This document shows, piece after piece, positions 19,302-25,997 of a stretch of 55,638 bases of DNA (position 1 is the first letter of the stretch; each line of letters opens with the position of its first letter). This DNA comes from Acidovorax delafieldii 2AN (lineage in GTDB: Bacteria; Pseudomonadota; Gammaproteobacteria; Burkholderiales; Burkholderiaceae_C): positions 1 to 55,638 of the forward strand of contig NZ_ACQT01000009.1 of assembly GCF_000175235.1 (NCBI RefSeq), in the 5' to 3' direction. The notes beneath the pieces are model-generated. The model was not told the DNA's origin and ran no database searches. It saw nothing but the letters and a program-made list of their open reading frames with translations. Position numbers and translations under genes: made by a program.

Positions 19302-20093
19302 TCAGTGCCCAAACTTGGAGGTATCAGGTTGGCGTCGATTGGCGAATGCATCGGCCAGTTCATGAGCTTCTTCCGATGCATAGTATTGCGGCAGCAGGAG
19401 GTCATGGGACAACCGTGCCAAACCTCCCACACCTTGGTGGCGTGCGGCAAACGCAGCTTTCACACCGGCCAGGGCAAAGGCTCCGCGTTGTGCGATTTCC
19501 AATGCCATTTCCATGGTCGCCTTTTCCAGCTCAGCGTCGGGCACGACCTTGTTGATCAAACCCAGCCGTAGGGCCTCTTGGGCGGTGAGCTTTTCGTTGC
19601 GGAACCAGATTTCCTTGGCTTTCTTCTTGCCGACCAGATCTTCCAAATACCACGTGCCATAGCCTGCATCAAAGCTCCCCACCATGGGACCGACCTGGCG
19701 GAAGGTTGCGCTTTCCTTGGCAATGGTCAGATCACACACCACATGCAGCACATGGCCGCCGCCCACCGCGAAGCCGTTGACCGAGGCGATGACGGGCTTT
19801 TGCAGCCGCTCGATGGCGTCATACATTTCCAACGTGGGCGGTGCACCCGGGTACAAGCGCGTGTCTGCGAGGCCTTCCTTGCGCCCGCCGATGCAGAAGA
19901 ACTTGTCGCCTGCACCGGTGATGACCAGCACGCGGGTCCGCGTTTCACGTCGGATGTCCTCGATGCAGTCGCGTATCTCCAGACACGTGGTGGGGGTGAA
20001 CATGTTGCCATCGTGCGGGCGATTGATCGTCAGAATCCCGACGGGACCTTCTTCCCTGTAGAGGATGGTTTCGAATTGGCGTTGGCTGGCCAT
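19302..20093 (-). CDS. crotonase-superfamily protein of the MenB/BadI type
   Basis: A 263-residue enoyl-CoA hydratase/isomerase-family protein. The MenB/BadI subgroup marks are strong: CDLTIAKESATFRQVGP, then VGSFDAGYGTWYLEDLVGKK, KAKEIWFRNEKLTAQEA, and a C-terminal RQPDTSKFGH. The Asp in SFDAGYG corresponds to the subgroup's conserved Asp. Known members catalyse Dieckmann-type chemistry: MenB closes a ring, and BadI hydrolytically opens 2-ketocyclohexanecarboxyl-CoA. Within a CoA-acid degradation cluster, ring opening of a cyclic beta-keto-acyl-CoA is the more likely role (inference). Its promoter faces the DUF2889 gene, with a GntR-type palindrome between them. Confidence 0.88.
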   Translation of the reverse strand: MASQRQFETILYREEGPVGILTINRPHDGNMFTPTTCLEIRDCIEDIRRETRTRVLVITGAGDKFFCIGGRKEGLADTRLYPGAPPTLEMYDAIERLQKPVIASVNGFAVGGGHVLHVVCDLTIAKESATFRQVGPMVGSFDAGYGTWYLEDLVGKKKAKEIWFRNEKLTAQEALRLGLINKVVPDAELEKATMEMALEIAQRGAFALAGVKAAFAARHQGVGGLARLSHDLLLPQYYASEEAHELADAFANRRQPDTSKFGH

Positions 20094-20126
20094 TGGATTG
20101 GACTCCTATGTGTGGTACATGCTAAT

Positions 20127-20145
20127 ATAATGCACAATACATAAT
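20127..20145. promoter_or_regulatory. predicted GntR operator 1 (ATAATG-CACAATA-CATAAT)
   Basis: A 19-bp inverted repeat with 6-bp arms and a 7-bp spacer. It lies between the divergent crotonase gene (start 20093) and the DUF2889 gene (20164). A second overlapping palindrome, ATACAT-A-ATGTAT, ends at 20149. It is AT-rich in GC-rich DNA and one of 11 such sites in the window. Confidence 0.7.
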
Positions 20146-20163
20146 GTATATCAACTTTTGAGC

Positions 20164-20772
20164 ATGAGCAATCCCATAGCCGACACCGTGATGCCCGCAC
20201 CTCCCTTCACGCGTAGGGAGCTGCATTTCCGTCGCATCGACATGCGTGGATTCCAGCGCAGCGATGGTCTCTTCGAGGTGGAAGGGCGTGTCACGGACTC
20301 CAAAACGCACGAGTTTGTCCACCCTCAGCCTGGAAGGACAGTGCCTGCCGGCGAACTCATCCATGACATGGGCGTACGCTTGGTTTTTGATGAAGACATG
20401 GTGGTACATGACGTGCAGACCTTTACGGACAGCGCGCCATATGCAGCCTGCCCGGAAGGAGGTCGTGCCTTGCAGTCCATCAAGGGATTACGCATGGCGG
20501 GGGGCTGGAGCCGTGAGGTTCGAGATCGCTTGCGTGGTGCGCGCAGTTGCACCCACCTGATGGAGATCCTTATCCCCTTGGCTACAGCTGCACATCAGTC
20601 GCTAGGCTTCCTGCGAGTCAGCAGTCCGGAGAGGTTGGATGAAAAGGGGCGGCCATTGCAGATCGACAGTTGCTATGCTTACGCAAAGGACGGTGCAGTG
20701 GTCTTGCATCGTTGGCCTCAGTTCTACATGCCACGAGGCCTGGAAGGGGGCGGGGAAATTTCTGGCGGATAG
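20164..20772 (+). CDS. DUF2889 domain-containing protein
   Basis: A 202-residue protein of the uncharacterised DUF2889 family. Recognisable segments: RRELHFRRIDMRGFQRSDGL, FEVEGRVTDSKTHEF, IHDMGVRLVFDEDMVVHDVQ, SCTHLMEILIPLATAA near residues 122-137, and the C-terminal CYAYAKDGAVVLHRWP. No signal peptide or membrane segment is seen. The start at the ATG 20164 has no clear ribosome site and lies close behind the operator, so a leaderless or very short 5' end is possible. It shares a regulated intergenic region with the MenB/BadI-like crotonase, so a role in this CoA pathway is inferred. The biochemical function is unknown. Confidence 0.82.
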   Translation: MSNPIADTVMPAPPFTRRELHFRRIDMRGFQRSDGLFEVEGRVTDSKTHEFVHPQPGRTVPAGELIHDMGVRLVFDEDMVVHDVQTFTDSAPYAACPEGGRALQSIKGLRMAGGWSREVRDRLRGARSCTHLMEILIPLATAAHQSLGFLRVSSPERLDEKGRPLQIDSCYAYAKDGAVVLHRWPQFYMPRGLEGGGEISGG

Positions 20773-20848
20773 GGCGTTTATGTCCCATGCCAAGGCGGAT
20801 TGGTATGGTCTCTAGAGGTTGGTCGAATAGTCTGCAGCGACAGACAAC

Positions 20849-20880
20849 TAAAAAAAAGGGGCATCCAGCGGATGCCCCTT
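20849..20880 (-). terminator. rho-independent terminator of etfBA
   Basis: GGGGCATCC and GGATGCCCC form a 9-bp stem with a 3-base loop (20858-20878). On the minus strand the stem is followed by eight T residues (the A-run 20850-20857 on plus), 27 bp after the etfA stop. It is a textbook intrinsic terminator for the etf operon. Confidence 0.9.
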
Positions 20881-20907
20881 GTCGTGTGGTTCGACTCGCG
20901 CTGTATC

Positions 20908-21840
20908 CTACAGCTTGCTCACCAATTCCGGCACAGCCGTGAACAAATCGGCCTCCAGCCCATAGTCGGCCACCGCAAAGATCGGCGCCTCCGGGTCCTT
21001 GTTGATGGCCACGATCACCTTGGAGTCCTTCATGCCCGCCAGGTGCTGGATCGCCCCCGAGATGCCCGCCGCGATGTACAGCTGGGGCGCCACGATCTTG
21101 CCCGTCTGGCCCACCTGCAGGTCGTTGGGGGCGTAGCCCGCGTCCACCGCCGCGCGGCTGGCGCCAATGGCCGCGCCCAGCTTGTCGGCCAGCGGGGCCA
21201 TGACTTCGTTGAACTTCTCGGCGCTGCCCAGGGCCCGGCCTCCAGAGACGATGATCTTGGCGGCCGTGAGTTCGGGGCGGTCGCTCTTGGTGACCTCGCG
21301 GCCCACGAAGGCGCTCTTGCCCGAGTCGGCTGTTGCCGTGGTGATTTCCACAGCCGCCGATCCACCCGTGGCACTGGCGGCGTCAAAGCCCGTGCCGCGC
21401 ACGGTGATGACCTTCACGGCGTCGCCGCTCTGCACGGTGGCGATGGCGTTGCCGGCGTAGATGGGGCGCTCGAAGGTGTCGGCGCTGTCCACCCGGGTGA
21501 TGTCGCTGAGCTGCGCCACGTCGAGCTTGGCGGCCACGCGCGGGGCCACGTTCTTGCCGCTGGCGGTGGCGGGGAACAGGATGTGGCTGTAGTGGCTGGC
21601 GATGGCCAGCACCTGGGCGGCGAGGTTTTCCGCCAGGCCGTCTTTCAGGCTGGCGCCGTCGGCGTGGATGACCTTGGCGATGCCGGCTATTTTTGCGGCG
21701 GCCTGGGCGGCTGCGCCGGCGTTCTCGCCAGCGACGAGGATGTGCACGTCGCCGCCGCAGGCCTTGGCGGCGGTGACGGTGTTGAGCGTGGCGCTCTTGA
21801 TCGAGGCGTTGTCGTGTTCTGCAATGACGAGTACGGTCAT
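20908..21840 (-). CDS. etfA: electron transfer flavoprotein alpha subunit
   Basis: A 310-residue protein from the ATG at 21840 ([15 protein letters not shown]), preceded by AGGAGAACAGACACC. The C-terminal FAD domain carries the ETF-alpha signature: [20 protein letters not shown] and [20 protein letters not shown], plus [11 protein letters not shown]. The longer frame to 22416 overlaps etfB and is a shadow. With EtfB it accepts electrons from acyl-CoA dehydrogenases and passes them to ETF-ubiquinone oxidoreductase. Two acyl-CoA dehydrogenases in this cluster (28004 and 32480) are natural partners. Confidence 0.96.
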   Translation of the reverse strand: MTVLVIAEHDNASIKSATLNTVTAAKACGGDVHILVAGENAGAAAQAAAKIAGIAKVIHADGASLKDGLAENLAAQVLAIASHYSHILFPATASGKNVAPRVAAKLDVAQLSDITRVDSADTFERPIYAGNAIATVQSGDAVKVITVRGTGFDAASATGGSAAVEITTATADSGKSAFVGREVTKSDRPELTAAKIIVSGGRALGSAEKFNEVMAPLADKLGAAIGASRAAVDAGYAPNDLQVGQTGKIVAPQLYIAAGISGAIQHLAGMKDSKVIVAINKDPEAPIFAVADYGLEADLFTAVPELVSKL

Positions 21841-21866
21841 GGTGTCTGTTCTCCTGTGCTGGCGCC

Positions 21867-22616
21867 TTAGATGACCTTGGCTTCGTTCTTGAGCTTGTCC
21901 ACCAGGGTGGCCACGTCGGGCACCTTGATGCCGGCGCCGCGCTTCGGGGGTTCGGTGACTTTGAGGGTTTTGAGGCGCGGGGCCACATCGACGCCGAGGT
22001 CCTCGGCCTTGACGGTGTCCAGCGGCTTTTTCTTGGCCTTCATGATGTTGGGCAGCGTGACGTAGCGCGGCTCGTTCAGGCGCAGGTCGGTGGTGACCAC
22101 GGCCGGGGTGGTCAGCTGCAGGGTTTCCAGGCCGCCGTCGACTTCGCGCGTGACCGATACCTTGTCGCCGGCCACTTCGAGCTTGCTGGCGAAGGTGGCC
22201 TGGGGCAGGTCGGCCAGGGCGGCGAGCATCTGGCCGGTCTGGTTGGCGTCGTCGTCGATGGCCTGCTTGCCCAGGATGATGAGGCCGGGCTGTTCCTTGT
22301 CCACCAGGGCCTTGAGCAGCTTGGCCACGGCCAGGGGCTGCAGCTCTTCGGTGGTCTCGACCAGGATGCCGCGGTCGGCACCGATGGCCATGGCCGTGCG
22401 CAGCGTTTCCTGGCACTGGGCCACGCCGCAGCTCACCGCGATGACCTCGGTCACCACGCCCTTTTCCTTCAGGCGCACAGCCTCTTCGACGGCGATTTCG
22501 TCAAAGGGGTTCATGCTCATCTTCACGTTGGCGATGTCCACACCGCTGCCGTCCGACTTCACGCGGACTTTCACGTTGTAGTCCACCACGCGTTTGACAG
22601 GGACCAAGACCTTCAT
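21867..22616 (-). CDS. etfB: electron transfer flavoprotein beta subunit
   Basis: A 249-residue protein, the normal EtfB length, starting [20 protein letters not shown]. The beta signature [22 protein letters not shown] and the later [22 protein letters not shown] are present. It is the first gene of the minus-strand etfBA operon, with 26 bp before etfA. A GntR-type palindrome lies 31-49 bp upstream of its start, so this etf pair appears to be dedicated to the pathway and induced with it rather than constitutive (inference). Confidence 0.96.
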   Translation of the reverse strand: MKVLVPVKRVVDYNVKVRVKSDGSGVDIANVKMSMNPFDEIAVEEAVRLKEKGVVTEVIAVSCGVAQCQETLRTAMAIGADRGILVETTEELQPLAVAKLLKALVDKEQPGLIILGKQAIDDDANQTGQMLAALADLPQATFASKLEVAGDKVSVTREVDGGLETLQLTTPAVVTTDLRLNEPRYVTLPNIMKAKKKPLDTVKAEDLGVDVAPRLKTLKVTEPPKRGAGIKVPDVATLVDKLKNEAKVI

Positions 22617-22646
22617 TGCTGCTGGCTTTCTAAGTTGATTGTTTAA

Positions 22647-22665
22647 ATGATATATTATGCATTAT
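22647..22665. promoter_or_regulatory. predicted GntR operator 2 (ATGATA-TATTATG-CATTAT)
   Basis: It matches the 6-7-6 layout with two changes in the left arm and contains an ATGCAT core. It is 31 bp upstream of the etfB start on the minus strand, a typical repressor position over a promoter. Confidence 0.6.
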
Positions 22666-22841
22666 TTAAGAATGATCTTCAAGGGCCAAGATCAACTTTG
22701 GGGTCAGCCAGGCCTGAAGATGGGTGGTGAGACCCAGCGCGTGCCCGCACGAGATCCCTTGCCTGATACGCCGAAAGACGGCAATCGAAAGATTCTGAAG
22801 GAGGGCACCATGGGTCTCCAACGGGTTGCGTGTTGCTGAGA

Positions 22842-22860
22842 ATCATGCATAATACATAAA
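22842..22860. promoter_or_regulatory. predicted GntR operator 3 (ATCATG-CATAATA-CATAAA)
   Basis: The 6-7-6 element with two mismatches. It lies 112 bp upstream of the SDR start at 22973, on the SDR side of the divergent region. Confidence 0.55.
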
Positions 22861-22972
22861 GTTTTGTTTTGCGCTCGTCGCCCCAACTGTGTCCCCATCG
22901 TCTTCGGCGGAGAGGGGGCGGCTCGTTTTGCCGCGACAAGTGCGGCCCCATGCAAACCGGAGGAAAGTGAAG

Positions 22973-23755
22973 ATGGACGTTATCAAGGATCTGTTTGGCG
23001 TAGCGGGCAAGACCGTTCTGGTGACCGGCGGCAGCCGCGGCATTGGGCGGGCAATTGTCGAAGCGTTTGTGAAAGCTGGCGCCAAGGTCATCATCTGCTC
23101 GCGCGATCTGGAGAGCTGCCAACAGTTGGCGCAAGAGCTGCAAGCACACGGCGATTGCTCGGCGCTGGCATGCAATGTGGCCAAGGATGAAGATCGCAAG
23201 CGCTTCGCGGAAGAACTGGGTCAGCAGGTCAAGTCGATCAATGTGATGATCAACAATGCGGGAGCCATCTGGGCCGCTCCCATTGCGGAATATCCGGAGT
23301 CTGGTTGGGACAAGGTTTTCGACCTCAATGTCAAGGGCACCTTCTTTCTTGTCAAGGAACTGCTGCCATTGCTTGAGGCGGGCGCAAGTGCGGAGGATCC
23401 GGCGCGCATCATCAATGTGGGCTCCATCGATGCCTTCCACATTCCCCAGCACGAGACCTATGCCTATACCAGTAGCAAGGCGGCGCTGCACCAACTCACC
23501 AAGCATCTCGCTGCGCAGCTTGCTTCGCGCCATATCACGGCGAATGTGATCGCCCCCGGCATGTTCCCGAGCAAGATGTTGGCGGGCACGCTTGAGAGCA
23601 AGGGTATCGAGAACATGGTGGCGCCTATTCCGCTCAAGCGCTTGACGGCGGACTCGGACATGGCTGGCGCGGCCATCTATCTGGCCTCCAAGGCTGGAGC
23701 ATATGTCACTGCTGCCGTGGTGCCGGTGGATGGTGGGTACGCCACCACGCTGTGA
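22973..23755 (+). CDS. SDR-family oxidoreductase
   Basis: A 260-residue SDR starting [20 protein letters not shown] at the ATG 22973 after GGAGGAAAGTGAAG. TGGSRGIG is at 18-25, NNAG at 94-97, and Tyr165-Lys169 in YTSSK. CSRDLESC after beta-2 suggests NADP(H). The N-terminal IKDLFGVAGKT matches the gluconate 5-dehydrogenase/rhlG-like group. Its stop overlaps the region before the gntR gene, so enzyme and regulator are probably co-transcribed. Likely oxidises a hydroxy group of a pathway intermediate (inference). Confidence 0.92.
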   Translation: MDVIKDLFGVAGKTVLVTGGSRGIGRAIVEAFVKAGAKVIICSRDLESCQQLAQELQAHGDCSALACNVAKDEDRKRFAEELGQQVKSINVMINNAGAIWAAPIAEYPESGWDKVFDLNVKGTFFLVKELLPLLEAGASAEDPARIINVGSIDAFHIPQHETYAYTSSKAALHQLTKHLAAQLASRHITANVIAPGMFPSKMLAGTLESKGIENMVAPIPLKRLTADSDMAGAAIYLASKAGAYVTAAVVPVDGGYATTL

Positions 23756-23760
23756 TCGGC

Positions 23761-24450
23761 ATGCAGCAGATTGCCGCAACGGCTCGTCCGGCAGGGGAGG
23801 GGGAGCGGCAACAGCTGTCGGCCGCTGTTGCTGCATACCTGCGTGAGCGCATCGTCTCCGGCAAGTTGCGGGCCGGGGAATATTTGCGCGCCAATGCAAT
23901 TGCCGGGGAACTGGGAGTGAGTGCAACCCCGGTGCGCGAAGGGCTGCTGCTCCTGGCGAGCGAGGCGCTCGTGCAAAGGGTGCCGCGCCATGGATTCATG
24001 GTGGGCAGCTTTACGCGGGAGGACTTGAGGGACATCTTCTGGACTCAGGCCACCATCGGTGCCGAACTGGCTGCGCGTGCCGTGAAGTACATGTCGGATT
24101 CGGAGCTCGTGCAATTGCAGGGCATCAATGTTCGCCATGAGCAGGCCCTGGCCGAGCGGGATGAGGTGATGCTGGCACGGCTTGGGCACGAGTTTCACCG
24201 CTCGATCAATCTGGCGGCGCGGTCACCGCGACTGGCATCGGTGATGGGCAGTTTGACTAAACAACTTCCCAACCGCTTCTACGCAAGTATCGAAGGCCAT
24301 GGTGCAGGAGCCGTCGCTTACCACCCGCTCATCACGCAGGCGATTCGAGTGGGGGACGCGCAGGCCGTGCATGCCCTCATGTTTCGCCATATTGCCAGCG
24401 GTGCGGAACACCTGATCACCGCGTTCGAGCGCCAAGGTCTTTGGGCCTGA
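23761..24450 (+). CDS. GntR-family regulator, FCD (FadR/VanR) subfamily
   Basis: A 229-residue regulator. The N-terminal winged helix-turn-helix (residues about 15-80) contains YLRERIVSGKLRAGEYLR and GELGVSATPVREGLLLLASE. The all-helical FCD ligand domain follows, with DIFWTQATIGAELAARAV and the metal-site histidines of the type HEFHRSINLAARSPR and HPLITQAIRVGDAQAVHALMFRHI. A GTG at 23752 overlapping the SDR stop is an alternative start. It is a close paralogue of the regulator at 43954. It is a candidate binder of the 11 palindromes; the effector is probably a pathway acid or acyl-CoA (inference). Confidence 0.93.
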   Translation: MQQIAATARPAGEGERQQLSAAVAAYLRERIVSGKLRAGEYLRANAIAGELGVSATPVREGLLLLASEALVQRVPRHGFMVGSFTREDLRDIFWTQATIGAELAARAVKYMSDSELVQLQGINVRHEQALAERDEVMLARLGHEFHRSINLAARSPRLASVMGSLTKQLPNRFYASIEGHGAGAVAYHPLITQAIRVGDAQAVHALMFRHIASGAEHLITAFERQGLWA

Positions 24451-24483
24451 CGCTGCAGGACGTCGCAGAGGCGTTTTTGTTTG
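24450..24483 (+). terminator. possible weak terminator after gntR
   Basis: An imperfect stem (ACGCTGC with GCA-GAG-GCGT) is followed by TTTTGTTTG. It lies between the regulator and the next operon, whose operator begins at 24492. Confidence 0.4.
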
Positions 24484-24491
24484 CACAATCG

Positions 24492-24510
24492 ATAATATAT
24501 TATGTATAAT
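24492..24510. promoter_or_regulatory. predicted GntR operator 4 (ATAATA-TATTATG-TATAAT)
   Basis: The 6-7-6 element. Its left part is also a perfect 12-bp palindrome, ATAATATATTAT (24492-24503). It lies 35 bp upstream of the HpcH/HpaI-family gene that opens the large catabolic operon. Confidence 0.65.
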
Positions 24511-24545
24511 TCTTCCAACATCGACACATTTGAAGGAATCCATCC

Positions 24546-25442
24546 ATGAGACCCATGCGCTCCGTTCTCTTCGTTCCTGGTCACAAGGAGGGGTTGCCCG
24601 AAAAGGCGGTCGCCAAAGGCGCCGATGGCGTCATCCTCGATCTGGAAGATGCCGTTCCCAATGCGATGAAGGCGCAGGCGCGCGAGGTCGTCGCGAACTC
24701 CATCCGCAAGCTCGCCCAGGGCGAACGCAAGGTGGGAATCTACGTACGATTGAATTCGCTGGAGACCGGCATGACGGGTGACGATCTGGAGAAGATCGTC
24801 ATCCCCGGTCTGGATGGCGTATTGCTGCCGAAAAACTACGGCCCCCAGGATTTCATCGCCTGCGAGGCTCTGATCTCCCACTTCGAGCGCCGCAACGGCG
24901 TGAAGCCTGGCACGGTGGAGATGGTTGTCTCCCTGGAGACTGCGCAAGCCTACGCCAGCTGCGAAGCCATTCTGGCTGTGTCGCCGCGCGTTGCCACACT
25001 CTTTGCCGGTACGGCAAAGGACGCCGACGTATCCCGCTCGATTGGGTTCCAGTTCACGCCGGGCGGCCAGGAAACCTTGTATCTGCGCAGCCGCGCGCAA
25101 CTGGCAAACCGAGCCGCCGGCCGGCAGTTCTCGTGGGTGGGGATCTGGCAAGACCTGAAGGACCCCGAAGGTGCCCGAGCCTTTGCAATTCAGAACCGCC
25201 AAATGGGTTTCACCACGATGGTGCTGATCCATCCTTCGCACATTGAACTCGCCAACGAGGTGTTCTCTCCCTCGGCGCAGGAGGTTGTCTTCTACCAGGG
25301 AATGATCGACACCTTCGAGAAGGCCGAGGCCGAAGGCAATGCGGCCGTTGTGTACGAGGGGCAGCACATTGACTACGCCCACGTCAAGACGGCGCGCCAA
25401 GTGATTGAGCTGCACAAGGTGCTGACAGCCAGTGCTTCCTGA
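24546..25442 (+). CDS. HpcH/HpaI-family CoA-ester lyase (CitE-like, candidate citramalyl-CoA lyase)
   Basis: A 298-residue TIM-barrel protein beginning MRPMRSVLFVPGHKEGLPEK. The CitE/malyl-CoA lyase marks are VILDLEDAVPNAMK (LEDAV near residues 35-39, with the Mg-binding acidic pair), IYVRLNSLETG with the substrate Arg, the VSLETAQAY segment, and the C-terminal VLIHPSHIELANEVFSPS plus VYEGQHIDYAHVK. Family members cleave beta-hydroxyacyl-CoA to acetyl-CoA plus a keto acid. With mct, mcd and the MaoC gene downstream, (S)-citramalyl-CoA to pyruvate and acetyl-CoA is the most economical role (inference). A beta-methylmalyl- or HMG-CoA-type lyase is the alternative. Confidence 0.88.
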   Translation: MRPMRSVLFVPGHKEGLPEKAVAKGADGVILDLEDAVPNAMKAQAREVVANSIRKLAQGERKVGIYVRLNSLETGMTGDDLEKIVIPGLDGVLLPKNYGPQDFIACEALISHFERRNGVKPGTVEMVVSLETAQAYASCEAILAVSPRVATLFAGTAKDADVSRSIGFQFTPGGQETLYLRSRAQLANRAAGRQFSWVGIWQDLKDPEGARAFAIQNRQMGFTTMVLIHPSHIELANEVFSPSAQEVVFYQGMIDTFEKAEAEGNAAVVYEGQHIDYAHVKTARQVIELHKVLTASAS

Positions 25443-25473
25443 AACTGCATATTTCCCACGAAAGGACAAGGCC

Positions 25474-25995
25474 ATGGCCGGACTCTGCTACGAAGACCTG
25501 ACACCAGGATTGATCATCGAACACCCCATCCGCCGTACGGTGACGGAGATGGACAACACCCTGTTCTCCGCGCTCACCTACAACTGCGCGCCGCTGCACA
25601 TCGACGCGGAATACTCCAAGAACAGCATCTTCGGGCAGCGGCTGGTGAACAGCATGTTCCTGCTGGCACTGGTGAATGGCGTCATCGTGATCGACACCAC
25701 CATCGGAACCACGCTGGGCAATCTGGGCTTTGACGAAATCAAGTTTCCCAACCCTGTGTTCCATGGCGACACCATCCATGTAGTGACTGAGGTGCTGGAG
25801 CGCCGAGAGTCCAAGAAGCGTCCGGATTCCGGCATCGTCTGGTGGCGCCACACGGGCTACAACCAGCGTGACGAGGTGGTCTGCGAATGCAAGCGTGCTG
25901 GCCTGATGCTCAAGCGGGCCGACTATGAGGCCTTGCAGGCGAAGATCAAGTCGGAAGCGGCCGCCAAGAAGGCTGCTGCACAGCAGCAGGCCTGA
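25474..25995 (+). CDS. MaoC-family hot-dog dehydratase/hydratase
   Basis: A 173-residue single hot-dog protein, starting at the ATG 25474 after AAAGGACAAGGCC. YEDLTPGLIIEHPIRRTVTE leads into the hydratase-2-like active region DNTLFSALTYNCAPLHIDAE, with the Asp and His near residues 27 and 43, and NLGFDEIKFPNPVFHGDTI. Members next to CitE-like lyases hydrate an alpha,beta-unsaturated acyl-CoA such as mesaconyl- or itaconyl-CoA to the lyase substrate. The pairing MaoC-CitE is recurrent in bacteria. Here it lies 31 bp after the lyase gene. Confidence 0.88.
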   Translation: MAGLCYEDLTPGLIIEHPIRRTVTEMDNTLFSALTYNCAPLHIDAEYSKNSIFGQRLVNSMFLLALVNGVIVIDTTIGTTLGNLGFDEIKFPNPVFHGDTIHVVTEVLERRESKKRPDSGIVWWRHTGYNQRDEVVCECKRAGLMLKRADYEALQAKIKSEAAAKKAAAQQQA

Positions 25996-25997
25996 GC

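Larger units (their letters stand above)
22617..22972. other. divergent promoter region between etfB and SDR
   Basis: A 356-bp gap holding two GntR-type palindromes, one near each gene. The 180 bp between the two sites give no recognisable protein in any frame. The AGGAGGAAAGTGAAG-like ribosome site lies just before 22973. Confidence 0.6.

Noticed and set aside
19302-20093. menB of a menaquinone pathway
   Set aside because: No other men genes are in the window, and the gene shares its control site with the CoA catabolic genes; a BadI-like role fits better.
21841-22416. N-terminal extension of EtfA
   Set aside because: It overlaps etfB in another frame and is Arg/His-rich; the ETF alpha start [10 protein letters not shown] has its own ribosome site.
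22657-22839. Short open frame in the etfB-SDR gap
   Set aside because: It lies in a regulatory gap, shows no family features and lacks a ribosome site.
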